Origin: Chitinophaga rhizosphaerae
Lineage (GTDB): Bacteria > Bacteroidota > Bacteroidia > Chitinophagales > Chitinophagaceae
DNA length: 64,000 nt
Direction of reading: 5' to 3'
NCBI RefSeq assembly: GCF_003958645.1
Contig: NZ_RXLO01000003.1
Location: forward strand, 124,001 to 188,000
This document shows, one piece after another, positions 34,452 through 43,779 of this stretch (positions are counted from its first letter, which is position 1; each line of letters starts with the position of its first letter). A model generated the notes under the pieces. That model was not told the origin of the DNA and ran no database searches. It saw only the letters and a program-made list of their open reading frames with translations. Made by a program: the position numbers and the translations under genes.

Positions 34452-35483
34452 TTATGGTTGAATAGATAATCCCTGGCAGATTTTCTTCACGATGGTGGGG
34501 CCTTCGTAAATGAAACCGGTGTACACCTGTACGAGGCTGGCGCCGGCGTCGAGTTTTTCCTGCGCGTCGGCTGCGGTGAAGATGCCGCCTACGGCGATGA
34601 TGGGGATGCTGCCGCCCGATTTCCGGTGGATGTAGCGGATCACTTCCGTGGCGCGCTCGCGCACGGGGCGCCCGCTCAGCCCGCCGGCTCCGATCTTCTC
34701 CAGTGTTGCGGCCGGCGTTTGGAGGCCTTCGCGGCTGATGGTGGTATTGGTGGCTACAAGCCCCGCCAGTTCCGTTTCCCGGACGATCTCGATGATATCG
34801 TCGAGCTGTTCGTTGGTAAGGTCTGGCGCTATTTTCAGCAGGATGGGCTTGGGTTGTTGTTTCTGGTTATTGAGCATTTGCAGGTGATGGAGCAGCTGTT
34901 TGAGCGGTTCTTTTTCCTGCAGGGCGCGGAGGCCGGGGGTGTTGGGGGAGCTGACGTTCACCACGAAATAATCCACTACGTCGAACAGGGCATGGAAGCA
35001 TTTTTCGTAATCGCTCACGGCTTCTTCGTTGGGCGTCAGTTTGTTTTTGCCGATGTTACCGCCGACGATGATGTTAGACCTGCGTTTCTGCAGTCTTTTC
35101 GCGGCCGCGCGAACGCCTTCGTTATTGAATCCCATGCGGTTGACGAGGGCTTCATCTTCCGGGAGGCGGAACAGGCGGGGCTGGTCGTTGCCGGGTTGCG
35201 GCAGGGGCGTAACGGTGCCGATTTCCACGAACCCGAACCCGAGGTGAGACAGTTCGTCGATAAACCGGGCGTCTTTATCGAACCCGGCGGCGAGGCCTAC
35301 CGGGTTGGCGAAGGTGAGGCCCCAGAGTTTGCGTTCCAGGCCCGTGTTTTTCGGGCGGCAGCATGCATCCAGCAGATTTTTGCCGAAGGGCAGTGCATTC
35401 ACGACTTTCAGCCCGCGCATCACACCGTAGTGTATGCGCTCCGGGGGGAAGCCGAACAGTATTTTTTTGATAAAACCGTACAT
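34452..35483 (-). CDS. pyrD: dihydroorotate dehydrogenase (quinone), class 2
   Basis: 343 residues from the ATG at 35483; a TTG three codons upstream was not used. The short N-terminal membrane-association helices ([20 protein letters not shown]) are typical of class 2. The active-site region [14 protein letters not shown] holds the catalytic Ser, and FMN-binding motifs are [37 protein letters not shown] and [13 protein letters not shown]. It oxidises dihydroorotate to orotate with menaquinone. The other pyrimidine gene here, pyrC, is 24 kb away. Confidence 0.96.
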   Translation of the reverse strand: MYGFIKKILFGFPPERIHYGVMRGLKVVNALPFGKNLLDACCRPKNTGLERKLWGLTFANPVGLAAGFDKDARFIDELSHLGFGFVEIGTVTPLPQPGNDQPRLFRLPEDEALVNRMGFNNEGVRAAAKRLQKRRSNIIVGGNIGKNKLTPNEEAVSDYEKCFHALFDVVDYFVVNVSSPNTPGLRALQEKEPLKQLLHHLQMLNNQKQQPKPILLKIAPDLTNEQLDDIIEIVRETELAGLVATNTTISREGLQTPAATLEKIGAGGLSGRPVRERATEVIRYIHRKSGGSIPIIAVGGIFTAADAQEKLDAGASLVQVYTGFIYEGPTIVKKICQGLSIQP

Positions 35484-35522
35484 GTCGCGCAAAGATATAA
35501 AATTGCCCAGTCCGGCGCACTA

Positions 35523-35554
35523 TTTGGTTTATGTGCCCCTGCCGCCTAATTTTG
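35523..35554 (+). promoter_or_regulatory. strong Bacteroidota promoter of the FecI sigma factor gene
   Basis: TTTG at 35523-35526, exactly 20 nt, then TAATTTTG at 35547-35554: a full consensus match. The start codon is 11 bp after the -7, so the mRNA leader is only a few bases. The element lies in the 82-bp gap to divergent pyrD. Confidence 0.85.
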
Positions 35555-35565
35555 CCGCATCGATC

Positions 35566-36072
35566 ATGTTGGACCTCGCCAAATTTGAAAAGCTCTTCCG
35601 CGAGCATCACAGCCACTGTCTTGCCTTTGCCGTGCATTACACGGGAGACCCCTGGGAGGCGGAGGAAGTGGTACAGCTCGTCTTCTCCCAGTTATGGGAA
35701 AAGCGGGAGAATATCCGTATTTCCGGATCGGAGCGGTCGTACCTTTTCACGGCCATCCGGAATATGGCCATCAGCCAGTGGCGGAAGCAACAGGTGCGGA
35801 CCGAAAAGGAAGTCGCCTTCGGAAAGATGCAGGGCGATGCCGTGCACTTGTCCGTTCAGGCGCGCGAATTGGAGGGGAGGCTGGAGATGGCCCTCGGGAA
35901 ACTGCCCGAACGTTGCCGTGAAGTGTTCGTCCTGAGCCGGAAAGAGCAGCTCAAATACGCCGAGATCGCCACCGTGATGAATATATCCGTTAAAACCGTC
36001 GAGAACCAAATGGGAAAGGCCCTGCGGATCCTCCATGAGGAACTGCGGGATTACCTGCACCTGTTTTTTTGA
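35566..36072 (+). CDS. FecI-like ECF RNA polymerase sigma factor
   Basis: 168 residues from the ATG at 35566. Region 2 (LFREHHSHCLAFAVHYTGDPWEAEEVVQLVFSQLWEKRENI) and region 4 (LGKLPERCREVFVLSRKEQLKYAEIATVMNISVKTVENQMGKALRIL) are both present. Bacteroidota sigma-70 factors of this class are held by the FecR anti-sigma encoded next, and released by a signal through the TonB receptor. It probably activates the receptor operon. The gap to fecR is 67 bp. Confidence 0.95.
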   Translation: MLDLAKFEKLFREHHSHCLAFAVHYTGDPWEAEEVVQLVFSQLWEKRENIRISGSERSYLFTAIRNMAISQWRKQQVRTEKEVAFGKMQGDAVHLSVQARELEGRLEMALGKLPERCREVFVLSRKEQLKYAEIATVMNISVKTVENQMGKALRILHEELRDYLHLFF

Positions 36073-36139
36073 TACGGGATGGGGGATGGGCGCCCCGGCG
36101 TGCGTCTTCTTTCCGTCTAGTTAATATTTACAACTGTTC

Positions 36140-37096
36140 ATGAGCCATCTGCAACCAGACGAGGCATTATATTCTTTGCTGTGCAAATACCTGCTGGGCG
36201 AGGCGGAAGCCCCCGAGCGCGCGTGGGTAGAGGCATGGCGGAAAGACCAGCCGGCCAACGAAGCCGCGCTCGGAGCGATCCGCCAGTTGCTGGAAGCCCC
36301 CCGCCCCGGAGACCCCTCCTTCGGCATCAGTACAGATAGCAGTTGGGAACGCCTCCGCGCCAACATCACCGCCCAGCCGGCCACGCCCGCTCCCGAAACG
36401 GAAGTGGTGCCCATGCGCCGGACAAACAGGGTATGGATGGCCGCCGCCGTAGCATTGCTCGTGGTAGCGGGGATTTGGGGCGTGACGCGCTTCAGGAACG
36501 GTGAACAGTCGTTTTCCGGCGGCCAAACCGCTGATCTGCACGACGGTAGCCGCATCCAGCTCGCTGGTAACGCGAAACTGACCGTGGATGAGGATTTTGG
36601 AGAAAAGGAGCGGCGTGTCCGCGTAAAAGGCAAAGCCAGCTTCGACATCGCTCCCGCCGCCGGCAAACCCTTCATCGTGGAGGCCGGCGAAACGAGGATC
36701 CAGGTACTGGGCACGAAGTTCACCGTGGAGTGGGACACTTCCCTGTTCATCCGCGTCGAAAGCGGGAAAATACAGGTGACCGACCCCGACCTCGGTAAAC
36801 CCGTGGTGATGACCGGAGGGATGACCCTCCGGCGCAACGCCGACAGCGGGGAATTCGAAGTGAAAGGCTCGCAGGGGCTGAGCTTCGAAGACGTGCCTTT
36901 CGCCCAGGTAGTGGAAGCGGCAGAAAAAGAATATCATGTCAAAATCACCGTCGCCGACCCCGCGATGCTGGAAAAACGGATCACCACCCGCTTTTCCGGA
37001 GAATCGGTGGAAGAAGTGATGGAAGCCCTGGCGTTTATGGTTTCCGCATCGGTGGAAACGCCCGCGCCGGGCACGTACCGGCTGCAGCCGCTGTAA
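36140..37096 (+). CDS. FecR-family anti-sigma factor
   Basis: 318 residues. A cytoplasmic sigma-binding part (about 1-90), one transmembrane helix (VWMAAAVALLVVAGIWGVTRF) and a periplasmic FecR domain: GQTADLHDGSRIQLAGNAKLTVDEDFGEKERRVRVKGKASFDIA, then TRIQVLGTKFTVEWD, followed by a C-terminal DUF4974-like domain (LSFEDVPFAQVVEAAEKEYHVKITV). It passes the signal from the STN domain of the receptor, encoded 30 bp downstream, to the sigma factor. Confidence 0.95.
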   Translation: MSHLQPDEALYSLLCKYLLGEAEAPERAWVEAWRKDQPANEAALGAIRQLLEAPRPGDPSFGISTDSSWERLRANITAQPATPAPETEVVPMRRTNRVWMAAAVALLVVAGIWGVTRFRNGEQSFSGGQTADLHDGSRIQLAGNAKLTVDEDFGEKERRVRVKGKASFDIAPAAGKPFIVEAGETRIQVLGTKFTVEWDTSLFIRVESGKIQVTDPDLGKPVVMTGGMTLRRNADSGEFEVKGSQGLSFEDVPFAQVVEAAEKEYHVKITVADPAMLEKRITTRFSGESVEEVMEALAFMVSASVETPAPGTYRLQPL

Positions 37097-37126
37097 CAAT
37101 TATTTGTCATAGTCAATTACTTGCAA

Positions 37127-39781
37127 ATGAAAAAAGTCCTGCCGGGATTATTGCTGCTGGCAATACTCCCCCTGCAGGTGTTCGCATGGAACTGGCGCAC
37201 CCGGATCTCGGTCTCCCTGGAAGATCAGCCCCTTTACGTGTATTGTGACCATCTGGAAAAAACTTACGGCATTCCGTTTTCCTATAGCCGCGACGTTGTC
37301 AATCTCAACCGCCGCATGACCCTCCGCGTCCGCGATATGCCCCTGCGCCAAGTGCTCGATCAGCTCTTCGCCGACAATGGCATCCAATACCGCCGCATCG
37401 GAGGGCTCCTCGTGCTGGCCGCCAGACAACCCTTCCAGCGCACCATCAGCGGGTATGTGGAAGATGCGGCCACCGGCGAAAAGCTCATCGGCGCCACCGT
37501 TTACGCCCCGCATCTCAAAGCCGGCACCGTCACCAATAATTACGGGTTCTACAGCTTCACCACACTTCGCGATACATTGTCGCTCTTCGTGTCCTACACC
37601 GGCTACAACGCCATGCAGGTGCCCGTCCGCGACCGCGACAGCAAACAACTCAATTTCAGGCTGAGCCCGTCCAACATCCTGAAGGAAGTGGAAGTCTCGG
37701 AAACTTTGCCGCGGTTACAGGACCAGACGCAGATGAGCAAGGTGAACGTCAATATGTCGCAAACGAAAACGATGCCGCGGATTTTGGGAGAAGCGGACGT
37801 TTTGCGGTCGATACAGGCCATGCCCGGCGTGAGCGGCGGGATGGAAGGAACGAGCGGCATCCACGTCAGGGGCGGAAGCCCGGACCAGAATCTCATCCTG
37901 CTCGACGGTACGCCGGTCTATAATTCGACGCACCTGTTCGGGGTGTTTTCCGTCTTCAACCCGGATGTCATTAAAAACGTGGACCTGTATAAAGGCGCGT
38001 TCCCGGCGAGGTACGGCGGTAGGCTGTCTTCCGTCGTGGATATTTCGATGAAAGACGGCGACATGTACAAACATCACGGCGAGATTTCGATCGGGCTGCT
38101 GGCGTCGCGCCTGGCGGTGGAAGGGCCGATCGTCAAAGGGAAAACTTCCTACATCCTCACCGCACGCCGTACATACGCCGATTTGCTGTTGCAGGACGCG
38201 GCCAACAAGGAACTGAAGCTGGGTGAACAGGGCGAATTCTGGGCGTATTTCTACGATGCGAACCTCAAGATCAACCACATCTTTTCCCCGAAAGACCGCC
38301 TTTACCTCAGCGCATATGGCGGGGAAGACAATCTGACGATGCATCGCAACGAAACTTTCGATTCCTTTCAGGGCGCGCCGAAAAGATATCATGAAGAGAT
38401 GAAATTCCGGCTGGGATGGGGCAACCAGGCCTATGCGCTCCGCTGGAACCATATCTTCAATCCGCAGCTGTTTTCCAACGTTACGGTCAATTATTCCCAG
38501 TTCCGCTTCAATACCGATTACAGGTACAAATACATGGCGCTCGATACGCCGCGGTTGCGCGAGAACGATAACGCTTTCGGCAGGTATTATTCGAAAGTGG
38601 ACAATCTCGGCGCGAAGATCGATTTCGATTACCGGCCGAACCCCAGCCATATCGTGCGTTTCGGGGCGCAGGGGACCTGGCACGTGTTCAGGCCGGGCAT
38701 CACCGCGTTCAACAATGTGTCGGACGACCAGCAGCTGGCCGATACCACTTACAACGACCAGACGCACGGCGGCGTGGAGCTGTCTTTGTATTTCGAGAAC
38801 GACTGGAAGATCCGCGATTCCATGCACCTCAACCTCGGCGTGCATACGTCCGCTTTTCTGGTGGAGGGAAGGGCGTACACTTCTGTTCAACCGCGCCTCG
38901 GATTCCGGTATATGCTGCCGCGGAGATGGGCGCTGAAAATGTCGTACACGGTGATGACGCAATACATCCACCTGCTGACCAACAATGCCGCCACTTTCCT
39001 GCCTACCGACCTCTGGGTGGCCGCTACAGACAAAGTGCCGCCCATGCACGCGCAGCAACTGGCGCTGGGCCTGGCGAAAACGACCAACGATAACCGGTAC
39101 GAAATGTCGGTGGAAGGATATTACAAGCGGATGGAAAACGTGATCCAGTACCAGGAGCAGGACGCGGATTTCAATTCGGCGACCAAAAGCTGGGAAGACC
39201 TGGTGGTGGTGGGCCGCGGATGGAGCTACGGCACCGAAGTGCTCCTGCAGAAAAAGCAGGACCGGTTCAGGGGATGGATCGGTTACACGCTTGCCTGGAG
39301 CCGCCGCGCTTTCCCGAACATCAACCAGGGCCGGGTTTTCCCTTACAAATACGACCGGCGGCACGAGTTGGAAGTAGTACTGACGCACCAGTTGGGGAAA
39401 CGATGGGAAATTTCCGCCCAATGGCAATACGCCAGCGGCCTCCCGCTCACGCTGCCCTTGGCGAGCTATGAAAACGTGACGGAGCCCTCGCCCCATTTGC
39501 CTCCGCCCGAATTCGAGCCCGGCACGCAGCCGGTGGATGTGTACCGCGATCAATATACCGTCCGCATGCACGACGTGCACCGCCTGGACCTTGGCGCCAC
39601 TTTTACCAAACAGCGCAAGAACGCACGGTACATGCTCAGTTTCGGGCTGTACAACACTTACAATCGCAAGAACCCGTTTTTCTACTATTATAAACACAAT
39701 CCCGAATCGCAAAAACGCGAGCTCACGATGCTGAGCATCCTGCCCGTGCTGCCCAGCGTTTCGTGGTCAGTCAGGTTTTGA
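37127..39781 (+). CDS. TonB-dependent receptor with STN signalling domain
   Basis: 884 residues from the ATG at 37127 (a TTG two codons up was rejected). Signal peptide (MKKVLPGLLLLAILPLQVFA), secretin/TonB N-terminal (STN) domain about 25-95 (DQPLYVYCDHLEKTYGIPFSYS...VLDQLF), a carboxypeptidase-regulatory-like domain (TISGYVEDAATGEKLIGATVYAP), the plug with GIHVRGGSPDQNLILLDGTPVYN, and a 22-strand barrel ending in Phe. The substrate is unknown. The STN domain links it to the FecR/FecI pair upstream. The partner DUF4249 gene starts right after its stop. Confidence 0.95.
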   Translation: MKKVLPGLLLLAILPLQVFAWNWRTRISVSLEDQPLYVYCDHLEKTYGIPFSYSRDVVNLNRRMTLRVRDMPLRQVLDQLFADNGIQYRRIGGLLVLAARQPFQRTISGYVEDAATGEKLIGATVYAPHLKAGTVTNNYGFYSFTTLRDTLSLFVSYTGYNAMQVPVRDRDSKQLNFRLSPSNILKEVEVSETLPRLQDQTQMSKVNVNMSQTKTMPRILGEADVLRSIQAMPGVSGGMEGTSGIHVRGGSPDQNLILLDGTPVYNSTHLFGVFSVFNPDVIKNVDLYKGAFPARYGGRLSSVVDISMKDGDMYKHHGEISIGLLASRLAVEGPIVKGKTSYILTARRTYADLLLQDAANKELKLGEQGEFWAYFYDANLKINHIFSPKDRLYLSAYGGEDNLTMHRNETFDSFQGAPKRYHEEMKFRLGWGNQAYALRWNHIFNPQLFSNVTVNYSQFRFNTDYRYKYMALDTPRLRENDNAFGRYYSKVDNLGAKIDFDYRPNPSHIVRFGAQGTWHVFRPGITAFNNVSDDQQLADTTYNDQTHGGVELSLYFENDWKIRDSMHLNLGVHTSAFLVEGRAYTSVQPRLGFRYMLPRRWALKMSYTVMTQYIHLLTNNAATFLPTDLWVAATDKVPPMHAQQLALGLAKTTNDNRYEMSVEGYYKRMENVIQYQEQDADFNSATKSWEDLVVVGRGWSYGTEVLLQKKQDRFRGWIGYTLAWSRRAFPNINQGRVFPYKYDRRHELEVVLTHQLGKRWEISAQWQYASGLPLTLPLASYENVTEPSPHLPPPEFEPGTQPVDVYRDQYTVRMHDVHRLDLGATFTKQRKNARYMLSFGLYNTYNRKNPFFYYYKHNPESQKRELTMLSILPVLPSVSWSVRF

Positions 39782-39782
39782 T

Positions 39783-40628
39783 ATGAAAAAAGCAGCTTAT
39801 CTCCTCGTCATCGCAGCGCTCGCGGCCTGCGAACAAAGTGCGGATATCCCGGTGCCGTATGAAGGCGACAGGATCGTCGTGAACAGCCTTATGCAGGAAG
39901 ACAGCGTGATCTATCTCCGCCTTACCCGCTCGCAGCCCCCCGGCGCCACTACTTTCCCGGAGATAAAGAATGCCGGCATCAAACTGACTGCCGGGGATGC
40001 GCCCGTTGCGATGCAATTCCGCGAAATCAACGGAAAAGGATATTACGTATCTGCCACAACGGTGGCCGCCGGCAAACCTTACCGGATCGAAGTGACCGCC
40101 GGCGGACTGCCCGCCGTGAAAGCGGAAGACACGCTGCCCCGGCGGCCCCGGCTCCACGACCCCTTCGCCCAGGCGGGCGGCAACCGCGTGAAAGTGTACC
40201 TGGACGATCGGCCTGGCATAGACCGCTACCGGATCCGGCTGTTTGGGGCGAAAAAAGATGCAGACGGGAAATATGTGCCCGTATCTCGGAAAGAATACCG
40301 CTTCGATCCCTCGTACAACAACAATTTTACCGACCTCATCACCGAAACCTACCACGAATATTCCCTCATCCCCGATGAGCGTTTCGATGGGCGCGACATC
40401 CTGGTGGTGCTCCAGACGCGGCAGGTGCTGGTGAAAGATGAAGTGCTGCTGCTGGAGGTGACCGGCCTCACTTCCGCCAGCTGGCAGTATTTGAAGTCGC
40501 TCCAGCTCCAAAGCTCCGGCGAAGGCAATCTTTTTGTGGACCCGGCTGTCGTCTTTTCCAATGTGGACAAGGGGTACGGGATATTTGCCGGGGTTTCTTC
40601 CGGCTGGCTCGAGATACCGATCAAATAA
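39783..40628 (+). CDS. DUF4249 lipoprotein, partner of the TonB receptor
   Basis: 281 residues with a lipoprotein signal, Cys16 in ALAACEQSA. The rest matches the Bacteroidota DUF4249 family: DRIVVNSLMQEDSVIYLRLTRSQPPG, then AGKPYRIEVTAGGLPAVKAEDTLP, and a C-terminal WQYLKSLQLQSSGEGNLF...VFSNVDKGYGIFAG block. These are surface or periplasmic lipoproteins coded with TonB receptors and probably help capture the ligand. It starts 1 bp after the receptor stop, so it is translationally coupled. Confidence 0.9.
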   Translation: MKKAAYLLVIAALAACEQSADIPVPYEGDRIVVNSLMQEDSVIYLRLTRSQPPGATTFPEIKNAGIKLTAGDAPVAMQFREINGKGYYVSATTVAAGKPYRIEVTAGGLPAVKAEDTLPRRPRLHDPFAQAGGNRVKVYLDDRPGIDRYRIRLFGAKKDADGKYVPVSRKEYRFDPSYNNNFTDLITETYHEYSLIPDERFDGRDILVVLQTRQVLVKDEVLLLEVTGLTSASWQYLKSLQLQSSGEGNLFVDPAVVFSNVDKGYGIFAGVSSGWLEIPIK

Positions 40629-40676
40629 GGCTGGAATTCCTTAAATTTGGAGAATACCAAACAAAAGGAGATAACC

Positions 40677-41855
40677 ATGCAAGACGCATTTATCGTAGCA
40701 GGATACAGAACGGCGGTGACGAAATCGAAGAGAGGCGGGTTCAGGTTCTACCGGCCCGACGATCTGGCCGTAGACGTGATCAAGGGTTTGTTGGGTTCCG
40801 TTCCGCAGCTGGACCCGAACCGGGTAGACGATCTGATCGTGGGGAACGCGGTGCCGGAAGCCGAACAGGGCCTCCAGATCGGCCGGATGATCAGCGTGCG
40901 CGCATTGGGGATCGACGTGCCGGGCATGACCGTGAACCGGTATTGCGCGTCCGGCCTCGAAACCATCGCCATCGCCACGGCTAAGATCCGCAGCGGACAG
41001 GCAGATTGCATCATCGCCGGTGGCACCGAAAGCATGAGCCTCGTGCCCACCGCTGGCTGGAAAACCGTTCCCGCCTACAGCGTGGCCACCACCAATCCCG
41101 ATTATTACCTCAGCATGGGCCTCACCGCCGAAGCGGTAGCCAAAGAATATAAAGTAAGCCGCGAAGAGCAGGACCAGTTCAGCCTGCAATCCCACCTCAA
41201 AGCCATCAACGCCATCCAGAACGGCTATTTCAAGCCCGGCATACTGCCCATTACGGTGGAAGACGTGTATGTGAACGAAAAAGGCAGGAAACAGACGAAA
41301 TCCTGGGTCGTGGATACGGACGAAGGGCCGCGTGCAGACACCTCCATCGATGCGCTCGCCAAGCTCAAACCGGTATTTGCCGCCGGCGGCTCCGTAACGG
41401 CGGGCAACTCTTCCCAAACGAGCGACGGCGCAGCTTTCGTGATCGTGATGGGCGAAAAAATGGTGAAAGAACTGAACCTCCAGCCCATCGGCCGCCTCGT
41501 GGCCTGCGCATCTGCCGGCGTGCATCCCCGCATCATGGGCATCGGGCCCGTGGCCGCAGTGCCGAAAGTGCTGCGCCAGGCAGGCAAATCGCTCGGCGAT
41601 ATCGATCTCGTGGAACTGAACGAAGCGTTCGCTTCCCAGTCCATCGCCGTGATCCGCGAACTGGGCATGGACCCTGGCATCGTGAACATCAACGGAGGCG
41701 CCATCGCACTGGGGCACCCGCTGGGCTGCACGGGCACCAAACTGACGATCCAGTTGCTGAACGATATGCAGCGACTCAACAAAAAATATGGTATCGTAAC
41801 CGCCTGCGTGGGCGGTGGACAAGGCATCGCGGGCATCATCGAGAACCTCGCGTGA
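40677..41855 (+). CDS. acetyl-CoA C-acyltransferase (thiolase)
   Basis: 392 residues from the ATG at 40677, preceded by an AAAAGGAG ribosome-binding site (40663-40670). The acyl-enzyme Cys90 is in VNRYCASGLE, His347 in GGAIALGHPLGCTG, and Cys377 in ACVGGGQG: all catalytic positions are present. A degradative thiolase (FadA/FadI class) cleaves 3-ketoacyl-CoA; the biosynthetic direction is also possible. No other fad gene is nearby. A -7 element TAAATTTG lies at 40642-40649. Confidence 0.93.
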   Translation: MQDAFIVAGYRTAVTKSKRGGFRFYRPDDLAVDVIKGLLGSVPQLDPNRVDDLIVGNAVPEAEQGLQIGRMISVRALGIDVPGMTVNRYCASGLETIAIATAKIRSGQADCIIAGGTESMSLVPTAGWKTVPAYSVATTNPDYYLSMGLTAEAVAKEYKVSREEQDQFSLQSHLKAINAIQNGYFKPGILPITVEDVYVNEKGRKQTKSWVVDTDEGPRADTSIDALAKLKPVFAAGGSVTAGNSSQTSDGAAFVIVMGEKMVKELNLQPIGRLVACASAGVHPRIMGIGPVAAVPKVLRQAGKSLGDIDLVELNEAFASQSIAVIRELGMDPGIVNINGGAIALGHPLGCTGTKLTIQLLNDMQRLNKKYGIVTACVGGGQGIAGIIENLA

Positions 41856-41901
41856 TCCTTTCCGTAAAGATTTTTTTAAAGCCAGCTTGTCATCAACTAT
41901 C

Positions 41902-41938
41902 AGCCGCCGTTGTGTCACTCACTTCGGCGGCTTTTTCA
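41902..41938 (+). terminator. intrinsic terminator of the thiolase gene
   Basis: AGCCGCCG (41902-41909) pairs with CGGCGGCT (41925-41932) around a 15-nt loop, followed by TTTTTC. Confidence 0.85.
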
Positions 41939-42107
41939 TTGCTTAACTTCAGCTTTTGGTAAATCGTTCACGTAAATCGCCGCCAAACATATAAAATAAT
42001 ACAATTGAATTAAACTTTTTACTAATTTGGATGCGGAATATGGCTGCAGTGGGTTTCCCGGCAGTCTTTCATCTCAAAATTTTGACCGCTATTTAACCGT
42101 ATCCCAG

Positions 42108-43760
42108 ATGGACCGCAGATCGTTCCTCACACTCAACTCCTCCCGCAAAGCCGCTCCAGCCAAAGCTGCCCGGACTTTTACCGGCATCGCGCCCTATTCA
42201 GGCCCCTGGGGCACCGCGCAGGTGGTGCATCTGCTGAAACGCGCCATGTTCGGCGCCGCACCGGCAGACGTCAAGCACTTCGGCGCCATGAGCCTCAACC
42301 AGGCGGTGGATGCCCTGCTCGTGCCAAACGCCTCCGTTCCCACGCCCCCCGTCAACAGCTACCAGACCGGCGGCTATGTAGACCCTACCGGCGTGGTTCC
42401 CGGAGCGCCGTGGGTAACAGCCCCCGAAGGAGATGAAGACCTCAACGATCACCGGCGGTATAGCTACAAAGCCTGGTGGATCGGCCTCATGCTCAACCAG
42501 CAACGATCCATCCACGAAAAAATGGTGCTGTTCTGGCATAACCACTTCGCCACCGAAACACAAACCATCCAGGATGCCCGCTTCATGTACGCCCACAACG
42601 TTACCCTGCGCGCACACGCCCTGGGGAACTTCAAAGCCCTCACCAAAGCGGTCACCCTCGATCCCGGTATGCTCGTTTACCTCAACGGCTATCTCAACGA
42701 AGCCGAATCGGCCGACGAAAACTATGCCCGCGAGCTCCTCGAACTCTTCACCTGCGGCAAAGGCCCCGATTCCCTTTACCAGGAAGAAGACGTTCGCGCC
42801 ATCGCACATGTGCTCACAGGGTACAAGGTCGACAAAACGAACATCACCAGTTACTTCGATCCCACGAAACACGATTATCATAATAAACAGTTCTCCAGCT
42901 GGTTCTCCAACAAGGTCATCACCGGCAAAACCGGGCCCAACGGCACTACCGAGCTGGACGATCTGCTCACCATCATCTTTGCGCAGCATGAAGTGGCCAA
43001 GTTCATCTGCCGCAAACTCTACCAGTTTTTCATCTACTACGAAATCGATTCCGCCGCTGAAAACGACGTGATCTCCCCGCTGGCCGATATTTTCCGCGCC
43101 GCCAACTACGACATTCGCCCGGTGCTTTCGGCGCTCTTCAAAAGCGAACATTTTTACGATCCCGCGAATATGTCGTGCCTCATCAAAAGTCCGGTAGACT
43201 ATACGGTAGGCATGTGCCGCGAGTTCGGCGTACAATTCGCACCGGCGTCCGACTACGCGAAGGCTTACGCGCAATGGCGGTCCCTCCAGGCCGCCGCCGG
43301 CAACCAGCAGCAGAATATCGGTGATCCGCCGGGTGTTTCCGGGTGGGACGCTTATTACCTCGCGCCCCAGTTCCACGAGCTGTGGATCAATACCGATACC
43401 CTGCCGAAACGGAATTTCCTCGCCGACCAGATGATCACCACCGGGTATGTATCCATGGGCCAGACGCTGCGCATCGATCCGCTCGTGTTCACGCAGCAAC
43501 TGCCAGACCCTTCCAATCCCGTGCTGCTCATCAACGATGCATTGGCGATCCTGTACCGGATGGACTTGTCGGACGCCATGAAAGCCTATCTCAAAAACGA
43601 TATCCTTCTCAAGGGGCAGCAACAGGATTATTACTGGACGCAGGTCTGGAATATTTACATCTCCGACCCGTCAGACGCGATGAACAAAGCACTGGTCGTA
43701 GACATGCTGAGAGCCCTTTACAAAACCATCATGAACCTGTCAGAATATCACCTGGCCTGA
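42108..43760 (+). CDS. DUF1800 domain protein
   Basis: 550 residues from the ATG at 42108 (MDRRSFLTLN); the frame is open to a TTG at 42027, but the Arg-Arg start matches exported relatives. DUF1800 body: WGTAQVVHLLKRAMFGAAPADV, KAWWIGLMLNQQRSIHEKMVLFWHNHFATET, NYARELLELFTCGKG, HEVAKFICRKLYQFFIYYEI. The family is large in Bacteroidota and Planctomycetes, and is always found next to DUF1501, as here (19 bp later). Function unknown; possibly exported together. Confidence 0.9.
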   Translation: MDRRSFLTLNSSRKAAPAKAARTFTGIAPYSGPWGTAQVVHLLKRAMFGAAPADVKHFGAMSLNQAVDALLVPNASVPTPPVNSYQTGGYVDPTGVVPGAPWVTAPEGDEDLNDHRRYSYKAWWIGLMLNQQRSIHEKMVLFWHNHFATETQTIQDARFMYAHNVTLRAHALGNFKALTKAVTLDPGMLVYLNGYLNEAESADENYARELLELFTCGKGPDSLYQEEDVRAIAHVLTGYKVDKTNITSYFDPTKHDYHNKQFSSWFSNKVITGKTGPNGTTELDDLLTIIFAQHEVAKFICRKLYQFFIYYEIDSAAENDVISPLADIFRAANYDIRPVLSALFKSEHFYDPANMSCLIKSPVDYTVGMCREFGVQFAPASDYAKAYAQWRSLQAAAGNQQQNIGDPPGVSGWDAYYLAPQFHELWINTDTLPKRNFLADQMITTGYVSMGQTLRIDPLVFTQQLPDPSNPVLLINDALAILYRMDLSDAMKAYLKNDILLKGQQQDYYWTQVWNIYISDPSDAMNKALVVDMLRALYKTIMNLSEYHLA

Positions 43761-43779
43761 TCACGTTGAAAACCTAATT

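Noticed and set aside
42027..42107. Upstream extension of the DUF1800 gene to a TTG at 42027
   Set aside because: The added 27 residues are not family-like, while the ATG at 42108 starts with the MDRRSF export-like sequence.
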